The notes beneath the pieces were generated by a model. That model was given only the letters and a program-made list of their open reading frames with translations. It did not search any database and was not told the DNA's origin. 64,000 nucleotides of DNA from JAVBSX01 sp051660685 (GTDB taxonomy: Bacteria > Planctomycetota > Planctomycetia > Pirellulales > Thermoguttaceae). Shown here in pieces: positions 8,380 to 16,441 of this stretch (positions within the stretch are counted from its first letter, which is position 1; the number at the start of each line of letters is the position of its first letter). The stretch covers positions 1 to 64,000 of the forward strand of contig JBOFQB010000034.1 in the NCBI GenBank assembly GCA_051660685.1, given 5' to 3'. The position numbers and the translations under genes are program-made.

Positions 8380-9861
8380 TCACCTTAGACCCGAGTTGGA
8401 ATTCGGTTCCAGTTTTTCCGCATGTTCGGCATAATAGGCGGGATTTTGAACAAAAAGGTCGTAATTCTCCCGAGACGAAAAAAGATAGATACGGTCTTGG
8501 AACCAACCGCCATATTTTCGGACCCCGGGCATTCGCTTGTGTTCACGAAGCGTTGCAACGACATCAGAACCGAGCAGGACGGGAATATAACGGTGAGGGT
8601 CCCGCGCAAAGGTCTGCATTGCCTCTTTGCCCGAAAAAACATAATCAGCCCCTCCATAATGTAATGTCCATTCCGCTGAACCGAGAACCCAATGCTTGTT
8701 GTTCTGCAATTCAACCGGGCAATAACCCTCGTACATAATGTTCGGCGCAGAATCGTTGGAAACCGGTTGAGGTGTGATCGGGTTGATCGCGGGAACCGTT
8801 TCGTTGGAAACCGGCTGCACTGTGACCGGGATGTTTTCAGGACCAGAATAGTTGAAAACCGTTGGAGAGGGGATTGGACCCGAACTCGAAGGAGAACTTG
8901 AAGTGGAAGGAGAAGCAGAAGTCGAGATCGAAGGAGAAGAAGAAGATGTTGGGAAGGAGGGTTGCTGCACCTCTTCAGAGACCTCTTGCGTTAGGAGACC
9001 CTGCGTGTTCAGATTCGGAAAATTCAAACCGTCCCGAACATAGGCTTGTGTTGCAACGGTTGAATGAATCGGAATGGAACCGGCTTGGACAACGGCCGGT
9101 TGACGTTCGGGCAATGTTTCGGTTGAGACGAGGGACGTTTGGAAGGGATCGGTTTCAACGGATTCTTCCGATTGCAGAGGATCATACGGTTCCGTCGTTT
9201 GCAACGACGTGAGAGGGGATTGCGGCTGCATTGTGGGACCCTTATTGTCCAACAGGCCCGAATGATCCAATAAGGATTCCCCGGAAAACAAGGGGTTTTG
9301 CCAATTCGACGGTTCCGCCTGCTCTTGGACCCCTTGCCCCTGTTGCTGCAATTGCTGGTTCTGCTGAAGTGTGTTTTGGTTCGCTTGTTGCGCCGGTTGT
9401 TGTCCCGATTGTTCCCCCTGTTGCTGCAACTGATTGCGGTAATACTGTTCGGCAATTGCAAGGATTTCACTCAGGTATTGCTCAGGTGTCGCGCCCCCAA
9501 CTCGTCGGTAAATAATCCGTCCTTGAGGTGTCACAATAATGTCCGTTGGAATCGAAACAATCTCCAGACTTTTGACGGCGTTGAGATTTTCGTTGGTGTC
9601 GACCTTGATCGGGACAAAGTAATCGGCAAGCGTTTGGTAAAGGTCTGACCTCGAAAAAATGTCTCGATCCATTTTTCGACAGGGGGGACAGTGATTGCCG
9701 TAAAAGTGAACCAAGACTAACTGATTGTTTTCCGTTGCTTTCTGAACCGCCGTGTTGAAGTCCTTTTCCCAACGGAACCCCTCTTCAGCGTTCAGTATGC
9801 TGGAAAACAGGAACAGCATACCCAAAATGCCAAGTCGATTCAGTTTCACCAATTTTCTCAT
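8380..9861 (-). CDS. Secreted thioredoxin-like / YHS-type two-domain protein
   Basis: 493 residues from ATG 9861, chosen because GAAGGA lies upstream and a signal peptide follows directly (RLGILGMLFLFSSILNAEE). Domain 1 (about residues 27-145) is thioredoxin-like with a CPPC active site near residue 57 and a cis-Pro loop (VSIPTDIIV). A long Gln/Pro/Ser/Thr-rich linker of about 240 residues follows. The C-terminal ~100 residues (YCPVELQNNKHW ... YVFSGKEAMQTFARDP) resemble a YHS-type metal-binding domain. Probably a periplasmic redox or metal-handling protein; the partner is unknown. It is divergent from the autotransporter gene. Confidence 0.8.
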   Translation of the reverse strand: MRKLVKLNRLGILGMLFLFSSILNAEEGFRWEKDFNTAVQKATENNQLVLVHFYGNHCPPCRKMDRDIFSRSDLYQTLADYFVPIKVDTNENLNAVKSLEIVSIPTDIIVTPQGRIIYRRVGGATPEQYLSEILAIAEQYYRNQLQQQGEQSGQQPAQQANQNTLQQNQQLQQQGQGVQEQAEPSNWQNPLFSGESLLDHSGLLDNKGPTMQPQSPLTSLQTTEPYDPLQSEESVETDPFQTSLVSTETLPERQPAVVQAGSIPIHSTVATQAYVRDGLNFPNLNTQGLLTQEVSEEVQQPSFPTSSSSPSISTSASPSTSSSPSSSGPIPSPTVFNYSGPENIPVTVQPVSNETVPAINPITPQPVSNDSAPNIMYEGYCPVELQNNKHWVLGSAEWTLHYGGADYVFSGKEAMQTFARDPHRYIPVLLGSDVVATLREHKRMPGVRKYGGWFQDRIYLFSSRENYDLFVQNPAYYAEHAEKLEPNSNSGLR

Positions 9862-10193
9862 TGTACCATGTTCCTTCTTCGATTTCAAAAAACAGACCTA
9901 AAGGGACCTAAAGACAGATGTCCACTCAAAAGTATCGGTTATAACGATTTGGTAATTTAGAAAAAGATTTGCAATTGCATTGATGCTGACGATTTTTTGG
10001 AAAATTCCTAAAAAACATACAGGGAGCAACAAAGTGTGACGATTGAATCGAATATATCCATTGTCTGGAAAATTTCTGGGAAATTGGTCTTGCAAAATTT
10101 AGCCGGAAAACAGATGATTCACTGTCTTTGTCTCACAACCCTTTTTTTAGGGGATTGTGGGAGCCGAAAAACTGAAGATTCAGAGGAGAAGAG
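9862..10193. other. Divergent intergenic region
   Basis: 332 bp between two divergent envelope genes, so it should hold both promoters. I can see a hairpin with a T-rich loop near 10133-10158 (CACAACCC / GGGGATTGTG, one bulge) and no convincing gene. The strong ribosome-binding site at its right edge belongs to the autotransporter gene. Confidence 0.4.
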
Positions 10194-12443
10194 ATGAAAA
10201 CAATTGCCCGAATCCAACTTAAGGACTCCCTTGCAACCCTGCTCGGTCTTGTCCTCGCCGTCTTCGTACTCGCCGAAACCTCGGTGTTCAGTGAATGGGG
10301 CGGAAATGATACGACGATTGATACGGCAACGACATTGGATGGTCCGACCGAATCACAAGACGCTCGCAAGTTGACGGTCAATGATTATTTACGGATTCGA
10401 AACGGAGCTGATGTTCTTGCGAGCGACGAAACAAAGGTCAATGGACAGATTACCCTTTCCAACGGTTCGACGTTGACCTCGCAAGGTTTGTTGACGATCA
10501 ATGGAGGGACGGTTTGGGTCGGAGATTCGACAGAAGCGGCCTATTTGGTTGCCGAACAAGGGATCAAGCTGGAGACAGGTTCGCTGTTGTTGGATGAGAA
10601 CTCTTCGATCAAAACAGATTCGATCACCATTAACGGGGGTCTGTTTACAATGGGAGATGACAGTCAGCTGAATTCCCAAACAGTCGGTTCTTCGGTCAGT
10701 ATCAGCATAAGTGACGTGACGGGTACCCCGGGGGTCCTGCAAGTTGGCAAGGATGTTGTTTTTGACAATCACACGATTTTTCTCAAGAACGGTTTGGCGA
10801 GCGCGGGGGGGATTGTTGCTCTTGATGCAATGAATTTGACGGGCAACAGCCGGTTGGAAGGGAGCGGGGTCGTCTGGACTCAAAATGGTTTGTTCGTTGA
10901 AGACGGAGCAACATTAAGCCCGGGTTCGGTTGATAATCCTTATGGAATCCTTGAAGTACAGGGCGGATTGATTTTCGATTCGGCAGGTACACTTGAGATT
11001 CGAGCGGGGAACGACGCTTCAGGTAACATCGTTAATTCCCAGGTTTTGGTTCGAGATGGTGGAACAGGTAATGCTTATCCCAACGGTTACGTCAATCTGA
11101 ACAATGCCCAATTGGATTTGGTCCTCGGTCTGGGGGTCAATGGTTCCATTCTCGAAAACCCAATCACGATCATCAACATTGATGAATCTCAAACGATCAA
11201 GGGGAAATTTGGGGCAATTCATTTGCTGCAAGATGATCGGTTATTGCCTTTTTTATCGGCAACGCAAACGATGCAGGATTCGGGTGATTTTCAGTTGGAC
11301 ATTACACGTACAAATTATTTTGCCCAATTTGGACGGACTTATAATCAGCAACAAACAGGTCGATTGTTGGACAGTACGGACATTACACAAGATAAATGGT
11401 GGAATGCGTTGTCGAATCTTGGTTCGCTGAACGATTCGCAATTGTTTGCCTTTTATTCGGGGATGTCGGGGGAATTGAAAGCGGACAGTATGACGATGTA
11501 TCGTGCGACACCGTGGAGAGCCGCGTTAGAGCAGATTGGCTGGAATTCGGCGGGAACAGGATTTTTGGGGAATCAGAACCGTTTTGGGGCGAATACATGT
11601 GCCCGGACGAGCGTTTGGTTGACCCCCTATCATAATGAGACGCAGTACACAAGTGACGGAAATGCGTCGGATTATTCGATTGCAAGTACAGGATTCTTGG
11701 CCGGAATCAATCGGCAGTTGATCCCAAGCATGTCAAGCGGTATCGTTTTTGGATATGGTCGACCTGAATTGTCCCGATCCGGCGATTCCGTCAAAGCCAA
11801 TGATTTTCTGATCGGGGCCCAAATTTCTTCCCGCATTACAACCAAGATCGAGATGAAAAGTTTCATTGGGTTTGGATTCCAACAATATGAAATGTCCCGA
11901 AATGCGTCCGTTGTCGGAAATGACGGTTTGGGATGGAAACGGATTGGGGCGGATTATGACGGTAATACGCTTTTTGGGAGTATTGAACTTGCCCGACCGT
12001 TTTACATTGACAATTTTATTACCTTGCGACCTGTTGTTGCGTTTGAAAGTGAGCATGTTTGGCAAACGGCAACCCGGGAATACGGAGCCGATTTGTACGA
12101 TCTGGAATACGCAAAGCGTCGCAACGATCAGGTCTTCGTCCGAACCGGTCTTTCCGGGGAAGTCGGGGCAACCAATTTCAGTCTGCTTGGTCGCGCCTTT
12201 TACTCCCGTTTGATTGGCGGAACAGCGTACACCGATTCGGAAACCCGATTAGCAAATGGAGGTGCTGATTTTGTTCAATTTCGCGGCATTGACAATTCGC
12301 GTGATTTCCTGACCGTTGGAGGAGGTGTCAACCTGTATCTTGGCCCACATAAACGGCGCACACTTTCCGGTTCGTATGACGCTATTATTTCCGAACGGTC
12401 AACCTCGCAAACCGCGTTCCTGACCTTTACGCAACTGTTTTAG
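10194..12443 (+). CDS. Autotransporter (type Va-like) outer membrane protein
   Basis: 749 residues. An AGAGGAG site lies 7 nt before ATG 10194. An extended signal peptide is followed by a passenger rich in Thr/Asn/Gly beta-helix-like turns (INGGTVWVG, LTINGG, LTGNSRLEGSG, VEDGATLSPGS), as in pertactin-like repeats. From about residue 465 an autotransporter beta-domain begins (TSVWLTPYHNETQY ... STGFLAGINRQL ... GIVFGYG) and the protein ends with a barrel-type terminal Phe (TAFLTFTQLF). It would insert in the outer membrane and display the passenger. No cleavage site or ligand can be assigned. Confidence 0.88.
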   Translation: MKTIARIQLKDSLATLLGLVLAVFVLAETSVFSEWGGNDTTIDTATTLDGPTESQDARKLTVNDYLRIRNGADVLASDETKVNGQITLSNGSTLTSQGLLTINGGTVWVGDSTEAAYLVAEQGIKLETGSLLLDENSSIKTDSITINGGLFTMGDDSQLNSQTVGSSVSISISDVTGTPGVLQVGKDVVFDNHTIFLKNGLASAGGIVALDAMNLTGNSRLEGSGVVWTQNGLFVEDGATLSPGSVDNPYGILEVQGGLIFDSAGTLEIRAGNDASGNIVNSQVLVRDGGTGNAYPNGYVNLNNAQLDLVLGLGVNGSILENPITIINIDESQTIKGKFGAIHLLQDDRLLPFLSATQTMQDSGDFQLDITRTNYFAQFGRTYNQQQTGRLLDSTDITQDKWWNALSNLGSLNDSQLFAFYSGMSGELKADSMTMYRATPWRAALEQIGWNSAGTGFLGNQNRFGANTCARTSVWLTPYHNETQYTSDGNASDYSIASTGFLAGINRQLIPSMSSGIVFGYGRPELSRSGDSVKANDFLIGAQISSRITTKIEMKSFIGFGFQQYEMSRNASVVGNDGLGWKRIGADYDGNTLFGSIELARPFYIDNFITLRPVVAFESEHVWQTATREYGADLYDLEYAKRRNDQVFVRTGLSGEVGATNFSLLGRAFYSRLIGGTAYTDSETRLANGGADFVQFRGIDNSRDFLTVGGGVNLYLGPHKRRTLSGSYDAIISERSTSQTAFLTFTQLF

Positions 12444-12458
12444 GGGGAGAATAGGGGT

Positions 12459-12566
12459 CGTTTAGCCGAGGAACAACGTTCCGCGCGTATTGAAATCTCA
12501 GAACGCGCGATACGTTGTATCGCGGCTAAACGTTCGACTCGTGATACGTTGTATCGCGGTTAAATA
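12459..12566 (+). repeat. R3 hairpin cluster (three units)
   Basis: Three adjacent R3 hairpins, GGAACAACGTTCC in inverted orientation, then GCGATACGTTGTATCGC and GTGATACGTTGTATCGCG, each with the GCTAAAC/GTTTAGC tail. They fill the gap behind the autotransporter gene. Confidence 0.8.
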
Positions 12567-12581
12567 AGTTTTATAATACTG

Positions 12582-12616
12582 AGGTTGCAGAACTGATTCT
12601 GCGACCTTTGTTTTTT
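12582..12616 (+). terminator. Probable intrinsic terminator
   Basis: Stem AGGTTGCAGAA / TTCTGCGACCT (11 pairs, one of them G-T) with a 4-nt loop, followed by TTTGTTTTTT. It probably ends transcription of the autotransporter gene; it lies about 75 nt before the next start. Confidence 0.65.
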
Positions 12617-12692
12617 GCGCGACGCTTGCTTTTTGAACATGTTGATTTCTCAAAAAATTGAATATCCGATTACTTTTTGGAGTATGAACAAT

Positions 12693-13667
12693 ATGAATTG
12701 CCGTTTTTCGACCTGCTTCGTTTTGATTCCCCCCTTTTCGTTGCTGCTCTTCACCCTTTCCGGTTGCAGCGCGCAGGATTATGCGGATTATCCCCCCTCG
12801 ATGTTGCCCGGCGTAACAGTTGAAGTGATCGAATATGAACCGATGTATCCGGCTGCACCGAAAACGAAACAGGACGATCTGACATTCTTGGACCGGACCT
12901 TGCAGGAACCGACATCCGTACACCAAGTGCCAACATTGGCGCAATACGGGAACAATGCGGCTGAATCTGAGGTCAGACTTCCTCCGATTGCCGATTTGGA
13001 ACCGCAAGTCGAACAATACGTTGCCCGGTTGAAAAAGGCACTTGACGATTTGGACGGAAGTGTTCGATTTGCCGATGATGCCGAAGTGCTGTATCGAGAT
13101 GCAAGTACCCTTTCGATGATTGCCCTTGCATTAGCCCTTTCACCAGAAAAGAGCAAGTATAAGGAAGCAGCACCTGGAATCATTCAGACGGCGGAAAAGT
13201 TGCAATCGGTCAAGAGCATTGAAGAAGCAACCGAAGTCGTTGCGGCATTGGAAAAAGCAATGACTTCTCAATCGACAACGGTGTTGACGTGGAAAAAGAT
13301 TGCCCCGCTCAAACCGCTGATGAAAGCGGTTCCGAACATCAATACGTTGATTAAGCGGAATTTGCGGACAGAAGCGGCTCTTAAAAAAGGGGACAAGAAG
13401 GTTTTGGAAGGTTCAGCAGCCCTTGCCGTTATTGCGCAAGGAAGTCTGCCGAATGTTGCTGAAACAATCAAACCGGATGCTGAAAAAGAATGGAAGAGTC
13501 ATTGTCGTGAATTTCGGGATGCTGCACTGAAAGTGAATCAGACAACCCGGTCTTACATGGACGGTCAGGCGGACTATGAAGCGGTTGAAGCGACGTTTGA
13601 AAAACTAACGGACAGTTGCAATTCCTGTCACACCTTGTTTTTCTCAGGAACCATTTCACTCGACTGA
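12693..13667 (+). CDS. Lipoprotein with C-terminal CxxCH haem motif (cytochrome c'-like)
   Basis: 324 residues from ATG 12693, preferred because GGAG at 12679-12682 is 10 nt away while the alternative ATG 12684 is too close. The signal peptide ends in a lipobox (LFTLSGC). The C-terminal half contains helices and ends in SCNSCHTLFF, a CxxCH near the C-terminus as in the cytochrome c' / c-556 fold; the region from about residue 120 also looks helical and may be a diverged duplicate without the motif. Likely a membrane-anchored electron-transfer or gas-binding protein, though only one haem motif is present. Its end overlaps the convergent blaR1-like gene by 12 bp. Confidence 0.72.
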   Translation: MNCRFSTCFVLIPPFSLLLFTLSGCSAQDYADYPPSMLPGVTVEVIEYEPMYPAAPKTKQDDLTFLDRTLQEPTSVHQVPTLAQYGNNAAESEVRLPPIADLEPQVEQYVARLKKALDDLDGSVRFADDAEVLYRDASTLSMIALALALSPEKSKYKEAAPGIIQTAEKLQSVKSIEEATEVVAALEKAMTSQSTTVLTWKKIAPLKPLMKAVPNINTLIKRNLRTEAALKKGDKKVLEGSAALAVIAQGSLPNVAETIKPDAEKEWKSHCREFRDAALKVNQTTRSYMDGQADYEAVEATFEKLTDSCNSCHTLFFSGTISLD

Positions 13668-15683
13668 TAAAAGGCTTGGCGATTCCCCCTTTTCGGATTG
13701 TGTTAGATTGAGATGATGTTTTTTTTTCAGCATCTCGGCGAAACGACAAATCATCTCGTCGGGGGAATCAACACGGCCATTGCCCGTATTCAACCATTTT
13801 CCGCTCTCATTTTGCATCCAACGAATGTCATACGGATTACGTCCTTCATCTAAAAGGGCAATAACGATTGCGTCTTGACCAAAAAGCAGGACCTCTTTGA
13901 TCGTTGCCGTTTTGAGAACATTGGCCCAACCCTCTTCCATCTCCTTTATCATTTTCAATTCCCGGGCCGGAATCTCTTCCTTTGTTTTGCTGTACTGTTT
14001 CAATCTCCTTATGACTTTGGAATCCCGCGACCCGATGATTTTGTTGAATGTTGCATACAAATTTTCAGGCGTTCCATTGTTGGATTCAGGAAATTCCGAA
14101 ACCCGTTTTTCAACGGTATAACTTTTTCCGCCCTGAATTGCGGCGATTGCATGACGTAAGGATTCGGCCCGACGTTGGAGAATATTCCGTTTCGCCGCAT
14201 TGTCGATCTGTTTGTACATCTGATGTCGTGCATCTGCGAGAGAAGAAACAAAACCCTGTCCGGCATTGTACCATTTTCCGTCCAATCGCTGAAAAATACG
14301 ATGATCGTATCTCATCTCCTGATTCGGTTCCTGTATTTGGGCAATCACATTGGCAAAGTCGTTACTGATTTGAACTTCAAGAATGAGACTTTCGTTGTAC
14401 GCTTGACACCGTTCTGCCGAAATCGGGTCCAATGTTGCGTTTTGTAATCCTTTACGGAATGTCGGAATCGATATGTCCGCTATTTCCTTTCCACTTTTTT
14501 CAGGTTTCCCATATATCCGGGTATAAACAACATACGCTCCTTCTGGTGTACTCTGATCTGTTTCGTCGGGAAAATCGTCAACCTTTTTATTGACATCATA
14601 CCGTTCGATAGACCGTTCGATGTTTTCCCGTTCAGCGTCCGAGAGCATTTCGGCGTTTACTTTTTTCTGCGATTGCGATTCGGCGGAATCGAGTCTCCCT
14701 TCCTGAAAGAAGGCAAACAGAACAATCAACAGAGAGGTTAGAGACACAACATTCAACGTCCAGACAAAGGACATACGGTCGGGCAAACGATTCATAATTC
14801 CCCCAAAATCAAAAAGGGTGTTCAAACGTTTCATCATGGTCTCCTTGCGTGAGAGGAATTGAAAGGAAAAACGAGAAGAGTCTTTCGCGGACAGTTTCAA
14901 CAAAACGGCACTGTATTGTTCGGGAGAAATGCGATCAGTAGACAGGGCGAGTAAATCACAAGCGACATCCGCCTGAAATTGCAATTCTCGAAGAGCGATC
15001 CAGTAAAGCGGATTCCAAAAGAGGAACAGTCCGAGCATCTGGACCAAGAGGGTACACCAGTGATCCCGACGAATGAGGTGAGCGATTTCGTGCAGAAAGA
15101 CAGCGTCCCGTTCTTGTTTGCTTAACCGTTCCAACAACTGTTCGGGCAAAACAATCGCCGGATGTAAACTCCAACTCCAAATGGTTGGTGATTGGATCGA
15201 TTGGGACGTGAAAAGAACCGGTTGGGCGAGATGTTGCATTTTTTTGGCATAAAAGAGCAAAATTTCCTGCGATTCTCGATCTGCGAGCGGTTTGGCGTGA
15301 AACATGATTCGGCGTGAATTGACAACCCCCCAAAGGAGAAGGAGGAAAAAAATGATAGACCCAAGAAGAAGAATTCCCGAGCAAAGTGTTTTCCCGAACA
15401 GAAGCACGGCCGACCCGTTGGACCCATTCTCCCAAATGGACCAAGCAAACCCCTTTGACACAAGACTTGACTGCAAGAGTCCGGCATTTTGACAGGCAAT
15501 GTAAGTCGAAAGTGAAGGAGCAAGAAACGAGGCGATCACGCCGAGGAGCAGGAGAAAGTGCGATTTTCGAGGAATTCGCGTTATGAACCTTGAACACAGC
15601 AGGGCCAAGCCGAGCAAAACCGTCGATTGGACGACCGCAAAAAGGAACCAGGTTCCTGCAAAAGAGGTGATTTGAACAGTCAT
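13656..15683 (-). CDS. BlaR1/MecR1-type M56 membrane metalloprotease sensor
   Basis: 675 residues. Several N-terminal membrane helices surround the zinc protease signature HEIAH (about residues 196-200, FLHEIAHLIRRDHW) with the downstream LQFQADVACD glutamine/aspartate region; a further helix sits near 306-325. By analogy with BlaR1 it would cleave its partner repressor BlaI on sensing a signal. The exported C-terminal part is not the penicillin-binding domain of BlaR1: it consists of two similar modules (TPEGAYVVYTRIYG ... GKWYNAGQGF and TPENLYATFNKIIG ... GKWLNTGNG). Start ATG 15683 is 1 nt after the blaI stop, with GAGGGAC inside blaI, so the two are translationally linked. Confidence 0.85.
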   Translation of the reverse strand: MTVQITSFAGTWFLFAVVQSTVLLGLALLCSRFITRIPRKSHFLLLLGVIASFLAPSLSTYIACQNAGLLQSSLVSKGFAWSIWENGSNGSAVLLFGKTLCSGILLLGSIIFFLLLLWGVVNSRRIMFHAKPLADRESQEILLFYAKKMQHLAQPVLFTSQSIQSPTIWSWSLHPAIVLPEQLLERLSKQERDAVFLHEIAHLIRRDHWCTLLVQMLGLFLFWNPLYWIALRELQFQADVACDLLALSTDRISPEQYSAVLLKLSAKDSSRFSFQFLSRKETMMKRLNTLFDFGGIMNRLPDRMSFVWTLNVVSLTSLLIVLFAFFQEGRLDSAESQSQKKVNAEMLSDAERENIERSIERYDVNKKVDDFPDETDQSTPEGAYVVYTRIYGKPEKSGKEIADISIPTFRKGLQNATLDPISAERCQAYNESLILEVQISNDFANVIAQIQEPNQEMRYDHRIFQRLDGKWYNAGQGFVSSLADARHQMYKQIDNAAKRNILQRRAESLRHAIAAIQGGKSYTVEKRVSEFPESNNGTPENLYATFNKIIGSRDSKVIRRLKQYSKTKEEIPARELKMIKEMEEGWANVLKTATIKEVLLFGQDAIVIALLDEGRNPYDIRWMQNESGKWLNTGNGRVDSPDEMICRFAEMLKKKHHLNLTQSEKGESPSLLSVE

Positions 15684-15684
15684 G

Positions 15685-16086
15685 TTATTTGTCCCTCATT
15701 CGTTGTTCAATCATTTTTTGAATTTCGGCAATCTCTTCATTACTCAGTCCCGCATCATCAACAAAATGTTGAAAAAGTAATGTTTTATTCCCCCCTAAAA
15801 AACTTTGCGCAAAAGAGACAAGGGACGAACCAATTGCTTCATTACGCGATTGAATCACCTTGTACAAATAGGCCCGGGCATGATTTTCTGAAGTCGTATG
15901 CGTCAACCAACCCTGTTTTTCCAACTTCTGCATCGTCGTCAGGACCGTCGTGTACGCAATCGGTACTTCAGCATCCCGGTTAATCTCAGCAAGTACCTCC
16001 TGAACCGTCGCTCCCTCTTTTTCCCAAAGAATTTCTAGCATCCGACGCTGTTGTTGACCTAGAGAACTTAACTCATTCTTTTCCAT
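15685..16086 (-). CDS. BlaI/MecI-type transcriptional repressor
   Basis: 133-residue winged-helix repressor of the penicillinase-repressor family: LSSLGQQQRRMLEILWEKEGATVQEV (helix-turn-helix start), AYTTVLTTMQKLEKQGWL (recognition helix region, strongly conserved), then the C-terminal dimerisation helices. It is the first gene of a two-gene operon with the M56 protease, which is expected to inactivate it. Upstream inverted TACTA/TAGTA elements (16150-16196) match the type of operator used by this family, so it probably represses its own operon and possibly the divergent histidine kinase gene. No beta-lactamase gene is in the window. Confidence 0.9.
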   Translation of the reverse strand: MEKNELSSLGQQQRRMLEILWEKEGATVQEVLAEINRDAEVPIAYTTVLTTMQKLEKQGWLTHTTSENHARAYLYKVIQSRNEAIGSSLVSFAQSFLGGNKTLLFQHFVDDAGLSNEEIAEIQKMIEQRMRDK

Positions 16087-16149
16087 GTCTTTGTGTCCGC
16101 AAACGATTTGAAGGTGAAAAACTTTTTGCCAAAATGCACATTAGAGAAA

Positions 16150-16196
16150 TACTACACACAGTAATACTATCATCAATAATACTATATTTGGTAGTA
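16150..16196. promoter_or_regulatory. Predicted BlaI-type operator array
   Basis: TACTA occurs at 16150, 16165 and 16180, exactly 15 bp apart, and TAGTA (its reverse complement) closes the array at 16192-16196, giving the dyad TACTATATTTGGTAGTA. TACT...AGTA dyads are typical of BlaI/MecI operators. The array lies 64 bp upstream of the blaI-like start in a divergent promoter region. Confidence 0.65.
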
Positions 16197-16441
16197 AATG
16201 TCAACTGAGAAAAGCCGTTTTTTTTGAAATTTTATTCAACGTGGTCAAATAGACAGAACTATTAACGATTTTGGGAATGAAGTACCTGATTGACAGGTGA
16301 AATCAGGGGCATTACAATCTCGGAGGACCGAGGGGTCTATCTGTGTGAATTTTTTGTACAGAATTTTCCATACGACAGAAGAATACCTGATGATACCCTG
16401 TTTCGATTGGTCGTTTTCTCCCAAGACGGTTGGATTATCCT

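Noticed and set aside
9898..10095. 65-codon minus-strand frame in the divergent gap before the autotransporter
   Set aside because: No ribosome-binding site, no recognisable composition and it occupies the expected promoter region.
13656..16086. A classical beta-lactamase induction locus
   Set aside because: No beta-lactamase or penicillin-binding domain is present; the sensor C-terminus is different.
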